Below, piece by piece: positions 14,480 to 15,136 of a stretch of 15,136 bases of DNA; within the stretch, counting starts at the first letter, position 1; every line of letters starts with the position of its first letter. Made by a program: the position numbers and the translations under genes. The stretch lies in contig CAZABP010000082.1 of NCBI GenBank assembly GCA_964483245.1, positions 1 through 15,136 of the forward strand. The letters run 5' to 3'. The notes under the pieces are model-generated. The model had not been told where the DNA came from, ran no database searches, and saw nothing but the letters and a program-made list of their open reading frames with translations. Source of the DNA: CAZABP01 sp964483245 (lineage in GTDB: Bacteria > Planctomycetota > UBA1135 > UBA2386).

Positions 14480-14947
14480 TCAGATCAGCAGAACGACGGT
14501 GCGCCGGTGCGCGATCTGCTCTCGTGGCCGATGCGATGCGGACTCGGCCCACCAAGCAAGGCGATCCCGTCCGGGCGCATCAGGCACGGCGAAGTTCGGT
14601 GGCCAGCAGGGGAACGGCGGCAAGCCACCGCCTGGCTCGTCATCGGCCAGCCTGGTGAGCTGCGGGCCGTGATCCGTGCCGCTGACGAACTCGGGGGTGT
14701 CCAGCGACACGTCGTGGCACGGCGGGTGGCGGGCAGCGTCGAGCGCGGGTTGCTGCTCCTCGTCCTCCAGGGCAGTGTCGTGCCCGCATGGACACGGATT
14801 GCTGGCAGTGCCGACGCCGAACCCCCCGTGACCATCGCGACCGAGGCACAGCGTCACACCAGCAGCCGGGACCAGGGCCATCAACACCGCCACCGCGAGG
14901 CACAGCCAGGTCGTGGCGCGGTGGGCAGTGGTAACGGATGTGGTCAT
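14480..14947 (-). CDS. Small Cys/His-containing exported or membrane protein, first gene of the metal operon
   Basis: Encodes 155 aa. A hydrophobic N-terminal segment (about 13-34, WLCLAVAVLMALVPAAGVTLCL) serves as signal or anchor. The following segment holds GRDGHGGFG, NPCPCGHD and PPCHDVSLD, a spaced Cys/His set that could bind metal. The C-terminal part is Pro/Trp-rich (LPPFPCWPPNF). I do not recognise a named family; its place upstream of the efflux channel suggests a metal-sensing or metal-binding accessory, which is inference. The ATG at 14947 has only a weak GAGAG upstream. A 62-bp gap separates it from the channel gene. Confidence 0.65.
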   Translation of the reverse strand: MTTSVTTAHRATTWLCLAVAVLMALVPAAGVTLCLGRDGHGGFGVGTASNPCPCGHDTALEDEEQQPALDAARHPPCHDVSLDTPEFVSGTDHGPQLTRLADDEPGGGLPPFPCWPPNFAVPDAPGRDRLAWWAESASHRPREQIAHRRTVVLLI

Positions 14948-14992
14948 GCCGACTCTCGATCAGGGTAGTTGTCGACCGAGGGCCCGGCAAGG

Positions 14993-15008
14993 CTGAAGGA
15001 CGCTTCAG
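14993..15008. promoter_or_regulatory. Inverted repeat CTGAAG-GACG-CTTCAG, candidate operator
   Basis: Perfect 6-bp arms with a 4-bp spacer lie about 46 bp upstream of the first metal-operon start codon, just downstream of the possible TTGACC -35 element. Spacing suits a repressor or activator dimer site; it could also fold in the mRNA leader. No regulator is identified. Confidence 0.35.
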
Positions 15009-15088
15009 GCTTTCGTGCGGGTCAAGGGTAAGCGTCCGACCGCCGGCGGGGCTGGAGTCCGCGGATGATCGGGGGGCAGCCGGCTAAA

Positions 15089-15119
15089 CGAGCGCCGTCT
15101 CAGCTGCCTGAGGCGCTCG
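15089..15119. terminator. Strong stem-loop without a T-run, possible terminator or operator
   Basis: Arms CGAGCGCC (15089-15096) and GGCGCTCG (15112-15119) are perfectly complementary. Inside them TCAG/CTGA forms a second short stem around CTGC. No T-run follows on either strand, so intrinsic termination is doubtful. It may close the gene to the right or form a protein site. Confidence 0.35.
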
Positions 15120-15136
15120 AGCCGTGACGGCCCAGT

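Larger units (their letters stand above)
14948..15136 (-). promoter_or_regulatory. Presumed promoter region of the metal-efflux operon
   Basis: This stretch upstream of the first metal-operon gene has no supported open frame. On the minus strand TTGACC (15025-15020) could be a -35 element, but no good -10 sits 16-20 bp downstream. Two inverted repeats lie here (14993-15008 and 15089-15119). No metal-responsive regulator gene is inside the window; one may lie beyond its right edge. Confidence 0.4.

Overview
The window comes from a GC-rich, Gram-negative bacterium. An outer-membrane efflux lipoprotein and a tripartite RND pump imply a double membrane. Lineage cannot be fixed from the sequence; the His-rich lipoprotein inside the pump operon resembles planctomycete proteins as I remember them, which is only a weak hint. 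I saw no tRNA, rRNA, CRISPR array, insertion sequence or integrase. The window has three blocks.

Block A (42-2588, minus strand) is a compact four-gene ubiquitin-like conjugation operon. In transcription order it holds a single-domain ubiquitin-like protein of the multiubiquitin family, an E2-fold protein of the prokaryotic E2 family E, a fusion of a JAMM (JAB) deubiquitinase-type peptidase with a ThiF/E1 adenylating domain, and a Cys-rich DUF6527 protein. The first two genes are 2 nt apart and the other two junctions are GTGA stop/start overlaps, so the four are probably translated as a unit. The set matches the poorly characterised Bub (bacterial ubiquitination-like) class rather than the CBASS or Bil systems. 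Notable points are the lack of a Gly-Gly end on the Ubl and the lack of any cysteine in the usual E1 catalytic stretch.

Block B (2739-5042, plus strand) is divergent from block A across a 150-bp spacer rich in symmetric motifs. It encodes an ECF-like sigma factor, a small charged protein of unknown function, an ImmA/IrrE-type HELGH metallopeptidase and a small four-helix membrane protein. The first three genes overlap or abut. My inference is that this is a sensing module (peptidase, small inhibitor, sigma factor) that may control the conjugation operon.

Block C (5267-14947, minus strand) is a heavy-metal efflux operon. In transcription order it holds a small Cys/His-rich membrane or exported protein, a TolC/CusC-type outer-membrane lipoprotein starting at TTG, a CusB/CzcB-type adaptor, a CusA/CzcA-type HME-RND pump, a His-rich lipoprotein, and after a 180-bp gap a P1B-2-type (Zn/Cd/Pb) P-type ATPase. 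The ATPase would move metal from cytoplasm to periplasm, and the RND complex would move it from periplasm to outside. Motifs favour Zn/Cd/Co-like divalent metals over copper. Blocks B and C converge on a 143-bp tandem duplication (5036-5324) that carries a second copy of the ATPase gene's 3' end, an obvious rearrangement scar. At the right edge (14948-15136) is the presumed promoter region of block C with two inverted repeats.
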